Assembly (NCBI GenBank): GCA_032358165.1
Contig: JAALGY010000015.1
Coordinates: 372,001 to 436,000 of the forward strand
Length of the DNA: 64,000 nt
Origin: Diplosphaera chodatii
Taxonomy: Eukaryota > Chlorophyta > Trebouxiophyceae > Prasiolales > Stichococcaceae
Direction: 5' to 3'
The position numbers and the translations under genes are program-made. Below the pieces are notes generated by a model that saw nothing but the letters and a program-made list of their open reading frames with translations, did not search any database and was not told the DNA's origin. Below, in pieces: positions 38,081 through 51,500 of this stretch (positions are counted from its first letter, which is position 1; each line of letters starts with the position of its first letter).

Positions 38081-41000
38081 TCACACCATCTGGATCGCAG
38101 CTGGCTGCGGCTGCTGCGGCACGGGGACGCCATTGGGTGTTGGATCTGGCGCAAAGTGCACGCCAGGCCGCTTCGGCTGCTCTGGCATGCCGTCTTGTAA
38201 TGCAACTGCTACGGGGTGCACACTCCCCCCCTGGTCCCAGCTGCTGGTGATTGGGCCCCGCATGGAGTCCAACTCGCCATGCATGCTGCGGTAGTGCATG
38301 CTGCAAGCACAAATCCTGACCTTACAGCAGCAGCAGCGCAGCAGCAGCTGCACACAACGGAGGAGCCTGTGCTCCTGAGCTTTGCTACTGCAATCACTGG
38401 TGGAGTCTGACCTGTTCGGACGTGTGGACAAGTAGGCCATCTCAAACTCGGGGCCTGCGAGAGACCATAGACATAGCAGCGTCACGGCCAGCAAGCAAGG
38501 CAGCACAGCATACACACAACAGAGTTTGAGCACTGACACATCCACTGCTGCGCCTTACCTCGTCCGATAACATACTTGGCAGTCGGGATGGCCTGCGTGC
38601 GCAGATTGTGTGGTGATGTGATACGAGCAACCATGTGCAGCGAGCAATGTCTCTGAGGTCTGGGCGCTCGACCAACTGACTGCTGCCCCACTGCCTAACA
38701 GCGCCAAGCACTACATGCGCGCACCTTGAGTACGAACACAAGCCCGAACATCGCCCCCAGCACAAAACCGCCAACCACATCGGCTGTGCTGTGCTTGTTG
38801 TCGATGATGCGGCTGATGCCAATCCCCCAGCCAAAGCAGATCTGCACACACGGTCATGGGCATGAATAAGCGACATCAGCATGTCCAATGTGGCAGCAAG
38901 CCTGCGTCCAGCCTGGCCGTACACATGACCAGCGTCAGTGCAGTATCCTGCGTAACATGGCTTGGCTGCAAGGTTGCTCTCGTGGCAAGCTGTACCTGGA
39001 TGAGCACCCAGTACATGGCCAGCGCCTGGCCGAAATCCTTGAGCCAGACACCCCGCTTGCCCTTGCGCTCAACCTGCAGGTGAGATCCGGCTGCTAGCAC
39101 TGATGGTGGCCTGGCAGGTCGCACCAGGGGCAACAGTTCAACACGTGACCAAGAAGAGCAGTCCGACATGGCAGTCCAACATTTCAACGTGTCCTCACCA
39201 CATGGCTCATGATGGAGTGCCGTTGGCGATAGAAAAAGCACCAGAGGAGGTACCTGCAGGTACGAGACCCACATGAGCGCATGCTCAGCTAGCCGTCGGT
39301 CAACCACGGACTGAAGCCCTATGATACTGGTCTGGAGGGTTGGCACTTGAGCAGAGCAACAGCCATGTGGTCGCACATACACCACCCACCCGCAGTTGTA
39401 GAAAGCAAACAGCGTCGCGGTGGAAGCATGCCCTGCACCACACAGATGTCTATTGACTATACACGATGGCTGCAGAGTCGTCACTCAAAGCGGGCATATG
39501 GCTCCTGGTGGCATGTGACCAACCGGGCAGCACCTGACACGAAGGACTGGCGCGCATTGCGCTGCGTCTTTACGTCCGCGCGGCAAGGGAAGTCCAGCAG
39601 CGCCTGCGACCCGGAGGTGCCGATCTCCAGCGGCTGCCCCGTCAGCGTGGTGCCCACCGCCGGCTGGCAGTCCGCCAGCGTTAGGAAGTCGGGCCTGTGC
39701 CCAAAGGATGCCGGCTTGGTGCTACCATGACTCAGCCCTGATTGTGATGGTATGGTGAGGCAACACTGGCTTGACATTTGCAGCTGTGACCTGTGGGACG
39801 AGTGGGAGAATCCTGAGGGAAGAGCGGACAGACACCCTACAGTGGGGCAGCTCACCGCAGGACGCCTGTGGCCACCTTAGTAAGCTCCGTCATGAAGATG
39901 CTGCAGATACACTGTCCACTGTCAATGTGCTGAGAGATATGGATGGAACCTGTAGCTCTGATAGTGTTCATATGACAAACAAGTGGAAAGGAACGTGTAG
40001 CTCTGATAGTGTTCATATGACAAACAACTGGAAAGGAGGTACGTGAACAGGAAGGCGACCACGATGTCGATGAAGAAGTGCAGCATGGTGGACAGAGCCA
40101 TTGTGATGTTGCGGTGCACCTGCACGGCATTAGGTCCCTTGTTTGCACAGGCAGATGGCAGTACATGTGATGGAAGCGGCACGTGAACGATGTTTACTTC
40201 ATCAGAAGCCATCTGCAGCGTCCTACCCGTTTGAACAGGATAAGCTCGCCAATGCAGAGGCTGATCAGCATGAGGATGAAGGGGATGATGATGGCGACCC
40301 AGGCGGGGATGCTGTCACCACGCAATGGGTAGGAGATGGTGGCATCGTAGATGGCGAATGGACGGATGCGCGGCTTCAGCGCCCCTGCGCAAGTGCCACA
40401 TACGCAACCTGACGTACATTTCATCAGAACATGCAGAACAGTACCACTCCAGAATCCACTGTTGCTGATGGTGCGTCGTGCTGGTGCTTGGCAGGACATC
40501 AGCTGCAGCTCACAGTGGATGACGCCCAGCATGGCGACGGGGATCAAGGTGATGATCGCCGTCGCCCACAGCTGCGACTTGACGATGAACACCCAGTCGA
40601 TGTCCTTGATCTGCGGGCGAGTGCAGGGGGTGCAGCTGTCAGCATGCTTGGGTGGAGAGGAAACGAGAGCAGCACTGCAACCCGTGCAGCCAACCTCACA
40701 GTTCAGGTGTTTTCTCCTTCAACCGAGCATGGCGCACACCCACCCGCCAGGCGATGGGGGCACGTGCCCGGGGCGATGCGACGGATCTGGGCTCTCTGAA
40801 TTTGCTGCCGGGCAGCCGAGGCGACCCGCCCGACACGCTGTCCGAGGTCTTGACGGCCGGCAGGCAGCTCCTGGTCGGGCAGACACGGCGCGCCTGAGCT
40901 GCAATCTCAGGGTGTCCACACGGCAGAGGTGCACCTCGGCACCATCAGCCAGCTGCGCCGCGCTCATGCTGCAGCTGTCCTCTTTGCAGGTGGTGCGCGT

Positions 41001-41103
41001 GCACAGCGTGGGAGCAGGCCAGGCCTTACCATCCTCCTTGTACGCGGTCCTCCCCGCCGTTGATGTGGTCCAAGGGCGTCTGCTCAGGCGCCGCTGGCCC
41101 CAT
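38081..41103 (-). CDS. lipid phosphate phosphatase (PAP2 superfamily), tandem copy 2
   Basis: Paralogue of the neighbouring copy with the same predicted reaction. Exons: 41103-41030 (start MGPAAPEQTP), 40870-40744, 40610-40514 (VFIVKSQLWATAIITLIPVA), 40384-40227, 40119-40043, 39900-39856, 39694-39534, 39432-39390, 39253-39199, 39073-38996 (WLKDFGQALAMYWVLIQ), 38841-38725 (ICFGWGIGISRIID), then short exons and a C-terminus ending QPQPAAIQMV with a stop at 38081. All exon lengths I checked keep phase. Motifs: KVATGVLRP, FVSG-HAST (Val where Pro is usual) and SRIIDNKHSTAD. The exon that is single in copy 1 (HFFIDVV..FLFTTFLSEVTK) is split here by a 142-bp intron (40042-39901). About six membrane helices, likely ER or plastid envelope; location inferred. 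Confidence 0.92.
39945..40034 (-). repeat. 45-bp tandem repeat (two units) filling a copy-specific intron
   Basis: Unit 1 is 39945-39989 and unit 2 is 39990-40034; they differ at two positions (for example GGAACC versus GGAACG). Together they make up 90 of the 142 bp of the intron that PAP2 copy 1 lacks. Confidence 0.92.
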
Positions 41104-42404
41104 GCTGCACCGCTGCGGCAGCGCCCACCTTGCCTGCTTTTGGGCTTATTCCTCAAGGCCTTCAGCTGTAGAAGAAAGAATCATACAGTTTACCATTTGC
41201 TGGTGTTGGCTTTCAACCATTCAGCACTGACGCGCGGGCGTACATCGAGGGTGGGCTGATCTGACTGCGGCATGACAAGGCGGAAGTGCAACTTGCACGG
41301 TGCCCGGACGGCTCTACTGTGCACGCGCTTAGCATCGGTTCCACTGCACGCCAAGCGTCGTGGGCGCCGGCCAAGCCGCGGGCCGCGGCGGCGCTTCAGG
41401 GCTGAGCTGTCACTCTCGGCAGACGCTGGGAAGCTGGCCGTCTCAAACCGTCTGGCCGCCATAGCAAGGCATAATCACCTTGCCTTGAATGCATCGGGAC
41501 TGGAACCAGCATGAGCGCGGGGCTAATGAACTGCCGACTGCCTGAGTCACCCTTTGCCCTGGTGCAGACCAGCAAGCTCGCCATGCCCAAATGCACCTGA
41601 AAAGGGGCCCGCAATGGCTGCAGCCGCGCCAAGTTGAAGCAAACATCTACCAGAGCCTATGTCTGTGGGGGATGACAACCTTCGCGCCAGGCACACGCTC
41701 AGTACCTGTTTGATGCACGTATCTTGCCTTGGCATGCACACCCGCGGACCTGGTGGTACCGTGGCGGAACGATAGCTGCAAGTACCAAGACGGATAGAGA
41801 TACCAGAATCTTCTGTTTTGCACGCAGAATGTACCGACGAAGTGGCGAAGCTTGGCCGCATCTCAATCACCGTGTCGTGCTGATGACGAACTTCCAATAA
41901 ACCCTGGAAATTTCGCCTCCAAAACCGCCGGCGGAGACCCGCCAGCGCCTCTTTGCAGCGGTCGGAGTGATGCTAGCACCTTAAGATGGCAATTGCGCCG
42001 CAGATGTACAGGCGAGACGGGTCTCGCCGCTGTCAGGACAGTCAAGGGTCACGGCATCATGGCCGACGCCACGTCAGCAAGGCTGCCAGCTGCCACTCTC
42101 ATCTTTGTTGCGCAGCTAGGCTTCCCCACGGTTGCGCCCCCGCCACATTGACACACCCCTGCCAGTCGATCGGATCATGGGCGCAGTCGCGCTTTTGGCA
42201 AAGTTTGCTCGCGGTGCACGCACCAGTGCATGCGTATGTGGCATCCGCAAACTGATATTGTATACCATTCGGAATGATCGACTAAGTGAACAGCGTCGCA
42301 GGGACCCTGAACCAGTTGTGTCAACATGCATGCATCCATGCAGAGTGCAACATTGCCTGATTGTCACCGCTTGAGCCCAACAGCCAGCACCAGCAGACCT
42401 GCTT
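41104..42404. promoter_or_regulatory. divergent promoter region between PAP2 copy 2 and CHLD
   Basis: 1.3 kb between two start codons pointing away from each other. Frames at 41190-41462 (-) and 41852-42151 (+) have no motif support. No regulatory element is identified. Confidence 0.4.
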
Positions 42405-45400
42405 ATGAGCAGCATGTCATGCAGCGTTGCGATCAGCTGCGGTTCAGCCCCTTCCTCGGCAGCACAGCAGCGCTACAGCCCGGCAGGCCCGGCACGCAGC
42501 ACTGCTGCAGGGCAGGGTGGCACAGGCCTCTGCAGTGTGCGGCCGTGGCAGCTATCGACAAGGCAGACGGTATGAAGCTGGCAACCATTGACAGCTGGCG
42601 GCTGTTCGCCTGAAAAATTCATGTCAGTGGCCGTGTGGCGGCATTGCAATGTGGTAGCAAACTCATGTCATGCTGGGTACAGCTGCCCTGTTGATAATGA
42701 GGGCCACGAGCAGCCGGACCGTGAAGTGTGGCAATGTGCAATGCCCTTGCAGCGGCACAGCGTGCAGCGGCGGCAGAGGCAGCCATGGCAGAGCAGGAGC
42801 AGGTCGGGTTTGCGGGGGACGCTGTGGCGGCACGGCTCTCCCGCAGCTTTCCGCTGGCCTCCGTCGTCGGCATGGACGACATCAAGGAGGCGCTGCTGCT
42901 TGGCGCGGTGTGTGGTTGCTTCAGCTTCTTTGCTGCTATGGACGTCCTTGACAGGTCATGCTGCTTCATCATGGAGGAATGGCCGGCCTCGTCGGCTCAG
43001 GAATCGCAGCTGCCTGTAGGTGGACAATCAGCTGGGCGGCGTGGCGATCATGGGGCGGCGGGGCACCGCCAAGTCGGTGATGGCACGGGGCATCCATGCA
43101 CTGTTGCCTCCCATCGAGGTGGTGGCCGACAGCTGGTGCAATGCAGACCCCGAGGACCCACGCGTCTGGGAGGTGAAGCACTGCCGCTGCAGCTAGGCGT
43201 CCATATCGACACCCATGGCCTTGCTCTGTGGAGCAGAAGAAGGCGGTTTCGGTTTCTGAGCAAGAACATCAGACGGTGAACGTTGCTGGGTTGACTGCTA
43301 TTGTCACCCTGCAAGAGCGCGACCAGACATCCTGCCTGCCACAGGACGGCTTGAGGGAGCGGCTAGGAGCCAGGGCAGACACGCCGCCGACCCGCATCCG
43401 CGACGCGCCCTTCGTGCAGATCCCGCTGGGCGTGACAGAGGACCGCCTTGTGGGCACAGTGGACATCGAGGCGTCCATGAAGGCAAGCTGGCACCATTGT
43501 GTAGCGGTAACCACCAACAGGTGCTGCATTTTGATGGTGTCACGGCGATGGGACCTGCCCGGCTTGCACAATGCCGCCAGCAACACCTGAGGGGCAGCTG
43601 CCTCTGCGCACCCGGCAGCCAGGCTGACGCCAGTCGGTGCCGCCAAGCAGGAGGGCAAGACGGTGTTCCAGCCGGGCCTGCTGGCAGAGGCGCACCGTGG
43701 CGTGCTGTACGTGGACGAGATCAACTTGCTCGATGATGGCGTTGCCAACCTGCTGCTGTCCATCCTGTCAGACGGCCGCAATGTTGTCGAGCGCGAGGGC
43801 ATTTCCATCAGCCACCCGTGAGCAGCAATTCATGACCGCAACTCACAGGCGCTCAAGCTGCTGCTGCTGCGGCCGTGCCTACTGTCCTGTGTCGGATGAA
43901 CGAGTTCACCTGGCCCTGTCAGCTGCCGCTTGGATTACAGCAGGCGAAGACAAGTGTCCCGCTGATGTGACAGCGCCCAGAACACTGTATGGCACGGATA
44001 GGGGGTCACATGGACTGTACACATCGTAGGTGCAAGCCGCTGCTGATTGCGACATACAACCCAGAGGAGGGCTCCCTGCGGGAACACCTGCTGGACCGGA
44101 TAGCCATCACACTGTCAGCCGATGTGCCGCCGACCTTTGAGGACCGTGTCGCCGCAGTCATGGCAGCATCCCGGTTCCAGGTATGTGCATTGGAGAACTA
44201 ATTTCATGACCATGTGCAGCGCTCCGACCAGCTGACTGGTATGGCATGCTGGCAGCTCAAACAGTGATGCGATGTCATCTTGGTACTGCTACAGGATGAG
44301 GCACCAGCCATGCTGAAGGAGGCAGAGCAGACCAGCCAGGATCTGCGGAATCAGGTGCGAAGCTGTCTCCTCCCTGGGCCGGCGTTGAGATCGAACGACC
44401 TGCTACCAGCATGTCAGACAGCATGCGGCCTGCATCAGGAGGTGCTGTCGACCTTCACACATCTGTGTGTGCAACAGGTCATCTTCTCGCGGGAGTTCTT
44501 GAGGGACGTGAAGATTGGCGACAAGCAGGTGAGCAGCATGCAATGCACTGCTGCATCCACACAGCGCCGACCGGTCACTGCGCCGAAGCAGCAGCATGCC
44601 ATCGCCTGTGTTGGTCTGCATGCTGTGAGCCTGCTCACCTCTCCCAGTGCACCCGCAGGTGAAGTACATAGTGGAGACGGCGCGGCGGGGGCGGGTGCAG
44701 GGGCACAGGGCGGAGCTGTTTGCGGTGCGGGCGGCGCGGGCGGCGGCGGCGCTGGAAGGCCGCACCGACGTCAGCCCCGAGGACGTGCAGAAGGCCATCA
44801 AGCTGGTCATCCTGCCGCGCGCCGACCTGGACGCCATGAGCCAGCAGGTGGGCGGCGGCCCTGGTGCTGCCAAGTCGTCCTCAGTATCATGACCCTTGCA
44901 CCGCCATGATATCTGGTGCTCTGTCGAATGGTCGCGCGAAGCCGACTGGTCCATCATATGGTCAAACCAGGCGGCTGCTGCAGCAGTGCAAAGCCGTAGC
45001 AGCCCACGGACACAGCTGCACGAAGCATGCTCTCAGGCTGCTTGGTGTGCTGCGTGCAGGAGGAGCAGCAGCAGGAAGAGCCGCCGCCGCCGCCGCCCCC
45101 CCCTCCTCCAGAGGACCAGCAGCAGGAGCAGGACCAGGAAGAGCAGGAGGACGAGGACGAGGAGAAGGAGGAGGAGGAGGTGGGCTTCCCAGTCAACTTG
45201 GCCTTGCGGGATGCTGCCTTTGATGAGCAGCTGCATTATCAGGGGCACAAGCAGCAGGGCTGTCAACAGCTCAAAATGCCGAGGGGTATCCTGTCGGCCC
45301 GCAAGCGTGTTGCAGAGCCCACGTGATGTGAATCCAACCGATGTGTGGTCATACACTGATGGCGGTTGCCGACGTGTGTCCTGCACCATCGGCAGGACGA

Positions 45401-47543
45401 CAACGAGGACCAGCCGGACCAGGTGCCCGAGGAGTTCATCATCGACAGCGAGGGCGTGATCATGGACCCCAGCGTGCTCATGTTCGCGCAGCAGCAGCAG
45501 CGGGCGCAGGGGCGCTCGGGGCGCGCCAAGACCGTCATCTTCTCCGAGGACCGGGGGCGCTACATCAAGCCCATGCTGCCCCGGGGTGGGCTCTCTGGCC
45601 TCCACCGACTGTGTGACACCCTCACCTGGAGCCGTGATGGCGCCGCTGCACTGTGTCCAATGTTCGTAACACGTTCAGAGGTCCGTGTGCGTGCACCAGA
45701 CCATCACTGTACTGGAGATGAGTTTGTCAGAGCACACCAGCATTTCCTGCTGCTCTGCAGGGGGCAAGGTGAAGCGGTTGGCAGTGGACGCCACGCTCCG
45801 GACAGCCGCACCATACCAGAAGTCACGCAGGGCGCGGGCAGAGGCAGCCGGCAAGACGCGCAAGGTCTACGTCGAAAAGGTGCACCACAGCGTGGACTTT
45901 GGAAGCACTGAACTGGGCAGGTGGCCAACAGGGCCGTGGCTTCTGACATGCAGTGTGTCAGCAGCCCGGCACAAGGACTGCTGGATCGAGGTTTGTCCTG
46001 GCAGCCCTGCTGGGCGGTTCTGATGATGACAACCACTGTTGACAATGGTTCGCAGGTGGACATGCGCAGCAAGCGCATGGCGCGCAAGGCGGGCGCGCTG
46101 GTCATCTTCGTTGTGGACGCCTCTGGGTCCATGGCCCTCAATCGCATGGCCTCCGCCAAGGTGCCACCGCATTGTTGGTGACAGTCATCGTGTCGCTTGG
46201 CTGCACCGATGACAACCTTTTCTCAACCTTGTGGCTTGGTACTCAGAGGGGTCTCATCGAAAGTGTGCAGGGTGCGGCGATGCGGCTGCTGGCGGAGAGC
46301 TACACCAGCCGAGACCAGGTGCTCTTGACGGAGTGTCAATGGCATGTTGACCGCCGCAACAAGCCTGCTTGCCCTTTGCTGATCGTGCAGTCAGGGGGGC
46401 AACACAAGAGACTCAGGCTGTCCCCCCGCCCCGCCGCAGGTGAGCCTCATCCCCTTCTACGGGGACCAGGCGGAGGTGCTGCTGCCGCCCAGCAAGTCCA
46501 TCTCCATGGCGCGCCGCCGCCTGGACTCGCTGCCGTGCGGCGGCGGCTCCCCCCTCGCCCACGGCCTCGCCACCGCCTGCCGCACCGGGTTGCAGGCGCA
46601 GTCCACGGTGCGCCGCCGCCCGCACCCGCAACACACCACTGTGCCCCTGGTGCTGCCGGGGGGGGCATCCCCCTCCTGCCCGGTCGCCAGTCACCCGCTG
46701 CATGCGAGGCCTGCCATGCCAGAGCCCATCCACCTGGCAATGCTCCGTTGACAGCAGGGTCCTGACCCGTCCCCCGGCTGCGTCCTGGGTGCAGGGCGAC
46801 TGCGGGCGGGTGATGGTGGTGCTGCTGACTGACGGGCGTGCCAACGTGTCCCTGGCCAAGAGCAACCGCGACCCCGACGCGCTGGCAGAGGACGCACCCA
46901 AGCCCTCCACGGTGAGCAGCGTGCTCGTGGCGAAGACTGCTGCTCCGGCAGCCGTGCGGTCACGAGGGCGAGGGCCTCATCACACCAGCACCATTGGTGT
47001 TCAATGCTGTGCACAACCGCCTCGACAGCGTACCGTGATGAGAGCTGCGTCTCCAGCTGCACGGCATCCTTTCATACGATGCAGGACCAGCTGAAGGAAG
47101 AGGTCATGAACATGGCCAAGAAGATTGGCGCGGCAAACTTCAACCTCCTGGTCATCGACACAGAAAACAAGGCACGTGCCGGAGCAGGATGGTCAGCCGT
47201 AAGCCTCTGGCCCATTGTTGGCAATGTGCCTGACGTCCTAACAAACACTGCCTGAGATCATGCACTGACCGTGTGCAGTTTGTCAGCACCGGCTTTGCGG
47301 AGGAGATTGCCAAGGGCGCGGGCGGCCGCTACTACTACCTACCCAATGTGAGCTCACCAGCGCGTTGTACGCAGTATTACCTATTGTCAGATGAATCATG
47401 CACGCGCGTTGCTCCAGGGCATGCTCACCTTGTGCTGACACGACGGTGTGCTGAGCCCTGTGCAACCCCGGCATGTGCAGGCCAGCGACCAGGCCATTGC
47501 AATGGCCGCCTCATCAGCCATGGCAGATGCCAAGGCAGCCTGA
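42405..47543 (+). CDS. CHLD: magnesium chelatase subunit D, chloroplast
   Basis: Part of the ATP-driven ChlI-ChlD-ChlH complex that inserts Mg into protoporphyrin IX, the first committed step of chlorophyll synthesis; acts in the plastid. The start at 42405 gives a Ser/Ala-rich transit peptide ([20 protein letters not shown]). The AAA+ module follows: [20 protein letters not shown] (about 42848), Walker A GRRGTAKS (about 43050), [19 protein letters not shown], Walker [35 protein letters not shown], then [11 protein letters not shown] and [20 protein letters not shown] linker of about ten prolines followed by long Glu/Asp/Gln runs (45060-45180) is typical of ChlD. The C-terminal integrin I domain has an intact MIDAS ([13 protein letters not shown], about 46110; [20 protein letters not shown]) and ends [14 protein letters not shown] with TGA at 47541-47543. 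Complete. The exon 1-2 junction is uncertain. Confidence 0.95.
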
Positions 47544-48519
47544 TCCGCAGGCTGTCATTGGCTCGTGCCACCCCTGCGGTGCTGACCGCACAGAGCTGAT
47601 CGGGCCCGTGCTGATACGGAGTGAAGTCAGCACATCGTCAGCGAATGAAGGAACGGCATTGGTACAGATGGGTACGACGTCAGCATGCCCTGTGGATGCG
47701 GGTGTTATTTGGTCCTTAGTGGTCAGCAGCATATCGCCTAGCTGCGGCACGCTTGTCGCATCCTGAAACCACGCGAACTCAGCGGCAGTGGCCTTCCTCC
47801 TGCTAAGACGCAGCACTCAGACGCTACCCAGTGTGCGGTGTGCCGGGTTCCGGCAGTTGTGCACCCGACACCTGTTTGGGCCAGGCACACAACGGCAGGA
47901 CGATACTGGCGTGCATTGCCGAGCTGGCCACAGCTTGGTTCCTGGACGCTGGCGCTGCAAACTTTTGCTGTGTGCGAAGGACGGTGTCAGACTACATGGA
48001 CGGTCCTGACAGCTGGACTTTGTATGGTGCGTGTAAGTCGTGGCCGTTTTGGCTTAGGACCCCAAACCTCCGACCCACAGGGGCAATAAGCAAGCACTCA
48101 TGACGCTACTACCGAATCGCATGCGGCCATGTGCTGCGCCTTCTGAAGGGGCCATGGATGATCGCATGAAGATTGGGCCTCGGCCTTCGAATCAGAGGGC
48201 CTGAAACGATAGCTATCTGCGGTTTGTCACGCCGAGCAGCCTGTAGCCCGTGAAAGTCATGAGCTGTTGTATAAGTCAGCGCTTGATCGGGCTAGCTGCG
48301 GCGCGGAACTCACATCGCGTGATGCTCACAGCGCGACCCGGAACAGCCCACGCACGTGAACCCCAGATTGCAAAAGCCCACGCAGGAATCTGCAGACTGC
48401 GCCGTGTTGTCTTGGTGGCGTCTCGCATCGAGGGCGCAGCTCAACGTTGCGTACCATTAGCAAGCATTTGACAGCCAAGTGACCAGCGCCCGCCGACGTG
48501 AGGCGGGCGAAGGTCGCCA
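47544..48519. promoter_or_regulatory. intergenic and promoter region upstream of the NOS gene
   Basis: Nearly 1 kb between the CHLD stop and the NOS start codon, both on the + strand. It should carry the CHLD 3' UTR and the NOS promoter. No motif is identified. Confidence 0.4.
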
Positions 48520-51500
48520 ATGGTGACCCTTGCGAGGGACGAGGATGGTGCCTCACAGAGCGTCGCAATGCTGCTCAAAAAGTGGGACAGCGCACACGAC
48601 GGCGGGCAGGCAATGGTGAAGCAGCAGAACGGGCACTCCGGCGCCCGCTGCGAGGCCGCAGCACATGCAGCAAACGGCACAAACGGAGTCCTCCACGCGG
48701 ACAAGGCGGCGACAGCAGCCGTCGCGGAGGCGCCCATCAATGCGTGCCCTTTCAGACATGGATCCGTGGGCGTCAAGCCGTTCCCGGTGCGTGTGCACCT
48801 ATTGCTGACCGCTGCACCCGGCTCCCAGCCAGGCTGCCGAGACGACGTTGATGTACACTCTGCAGGTTGGGCACCTCAATTGACCAACTTGACGTGTGTT
48901 GACCTTCAGGGCTATGTACACGGCAGGAACACGAAGATCTGCCCAGCAGGTCTGTCCTCGCTGTCCTTTGATGCACACGCCATGCGCGCATGATGTGAGC
49001 TGGAACGCCATGAGAACATTGACCACACAGGGCATGAACAGCAGAGCTCCCTGCGCGTACAGCAGCTGAGGAGTCTTGGTTCGTCACCTAAGGCATGTCG
49101 ATGGTCTGCAGGGTGCAAGGTCAATGGGCATCTTGGCCATGGCGAGACGCCGCAGCAGACGCTCATCCGTGAAGCATTGGAATATCAGGTGTCATTCTGT
49201 CCCTGTTCATATTAGTACCTTCATCTCGAACGCTGTCAATGGCACACCAGCTGTGATCGCATGTCAGAACTTGCTTGCACAGGTGAGGTGTGCCTCTCAC
49301 GCTGCTCACATCACGGCACAGTCCGGCTAGTGCAATGCCACATCAGCACCGAAAACTCTCATGTGCATGGTCTCAGGAGCTGTATCACCATGAGAGGAGC
49401 TCACCGCCGGAGATGAGGGAGGCGCGCATCCAGGAGGTGCTGGCGTCTATCAATACCACCGGCACTTATGCCCACACCTGGGATGAGCTGCAGCATGGTG
49501 CGCCTGCCCTGGGGTGACTTCCTGGCAGAGCACCTGAAAACACTGTGTACCGCCACATGCACTCCAGGTCACATGTCGAACATTGGCTGCACCGGCTCGT
49601 AGTATGTCAATCCGGTCAGCCTCAGGTGATGTGCGCTTTCGCTCCTGCCCTTGCCTGGTTGTGATGTGCTGGTCCCACTGCAGGCGCGCGCGTCGCATGG
49701 CGCAATGCACCCAAGTGCTCCAACAGGAAGTTCGCCATGGAGCTCAACCTGCTAGACTGCCGGGACTGCACCACACCAGAGGTGCTGGGGCCGCACGCTG
49801 GTCCCAGGCACCGTGCAGTGTTCGCTGAGTGAACCTTGCAGTGGTGCACCAACAGTATGAGCAGCAGCCCCCCAATGCTGGCGCGCCATGCCGCAGACCA
49901 TGTACGAGGCGTGCCTGGACATGCTGGAGCGCGCCACGGTGGTTGGCGCCACCGAGACCTTCATGACGGTGTTCCGCCCCGCGCACCCGCTGCGCCCACA
50001 GGGTGTGCACCACCGACATCGGCACTGTGCAACTTGGTGTCTTGCTTCGCCGCCACCTGATCAGCGAAACGGAGCTCGCACACCGACAACGCACGTGCAT
50101 GTGGAGCGTTGGCACCTGGCTGGCTGCTGCGCTTCAACGAAATTGGTTCCCTGATGTTACTAGAGGGCGGCCCGCGGGTGTGGAACTCACAGCTGCTGCG
50201 CTTTGCGGGCTGGCGGAACGACCAGATGGAGATCGACGGCGACCCGACCGAAGTGGCCTTCGCCGAGTTCTGCCGCCTCAAGTTTGGCTGGGCGCCGCCA
50301 GGTGATCAGCAGCGGGTTGGCCATCACATGCGCACTTCCCTTTCATGTTCAACCCAGCCTCACCTTCGAGCACAGAGCACACTGGCGGTGCCATCAAATA
50401 CACGTGAGAAGCACCCAAATATGCGGTACCAAATGCGGTGTCAATACGATGTGCTGTTGCGCAGGTGGCAAGGGCGGCAGGTTCGACCTGTTGCCTCTGG
50501 TACTGCAGGATAGCCCCGCCACAGCACCCAAGGTGAGCTGACGAATGCTTCTGCCGGTGGAATGTCGCGATGACACTGCAGTGCACACACCTGCACTGCA
50601 AAGCACAATGGACACTGACAGCATGTATCACCTTTGTGTGCAGCTGTTCGAGGTACCGCCGCAATACTGCACAATGATTCCATTCTCGCACCCGCGGCAC
50701 CCCTGGTTTGCGGGCCTGGGCTTGAAGGTGAGAGAGCAAAGAGTGTGCAGCCACAGGCACACCCTCCTGCAAGAGGGCCATGCACACGTGCACACTGCGC
50801 TTGTCTCCGTGAGATGCTGAAAGCTAGGCCCGTTCAAGTCTCACATGAGCTACTGTACGGTGCAGTGGTATGGCGTGCCGGCAGTCAGCAACATGGAGAT
50901 GACCTTGGGCGGCCTGCTTTACACCGGTCCGAATTTGGTTGTGCTAAACTGCTAAACAGCTCACCGCAATGCACCACTGCAATGTTGGGAGCAACAACAG
51001 GGCCTACTTACATGCCCCTGCAAAATGCAAAGACTGGTTGGCTTGCTGCCTGCAGGCATCCCTTTCAGCGGCTGGTGAGTGGATGATCAGCTGATCTCTC
51101 ACACCTGTAACAGAGGCTGCGCACATGCAAGTCAACAGATGCGAACATGTGCTTGGCTGACCTTTGTCAGGGCACAGATGGCAGCCAGAAGGGCTGGCTA
51201 AGCTCAGTGTGCCCGACATTGTCGTGTGCTGCCGGCAGGTATGCCGACACAGAGATCTGCCGTAACCTGTCTGATGAGTGTCGCTACAATATGCTGCCCA
51301 CCATTGCCGAGAAGCTCGGCTACAGCACTGCAACCAACGGAACGATGTGGCGGGATGCGGCACTCGTCGCGCTCAACGAGGTGTGTGTTGAGCTTGCTAC
51401 TGATAACGATGAGCCAGGATATGTCTCAGGGGTCCTGCTCTGCTTCAATGCGCATGACATCAAATATCGAGATCGTGGCTCAGATGCTCCTGGGTCTGGC

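Noticed and set aside
40351..41259. 302-codon + strand open frame
   Set aside because: Antisense shadow of the first exons of PAP2 copy 2, caused by GC-rich codon bias.
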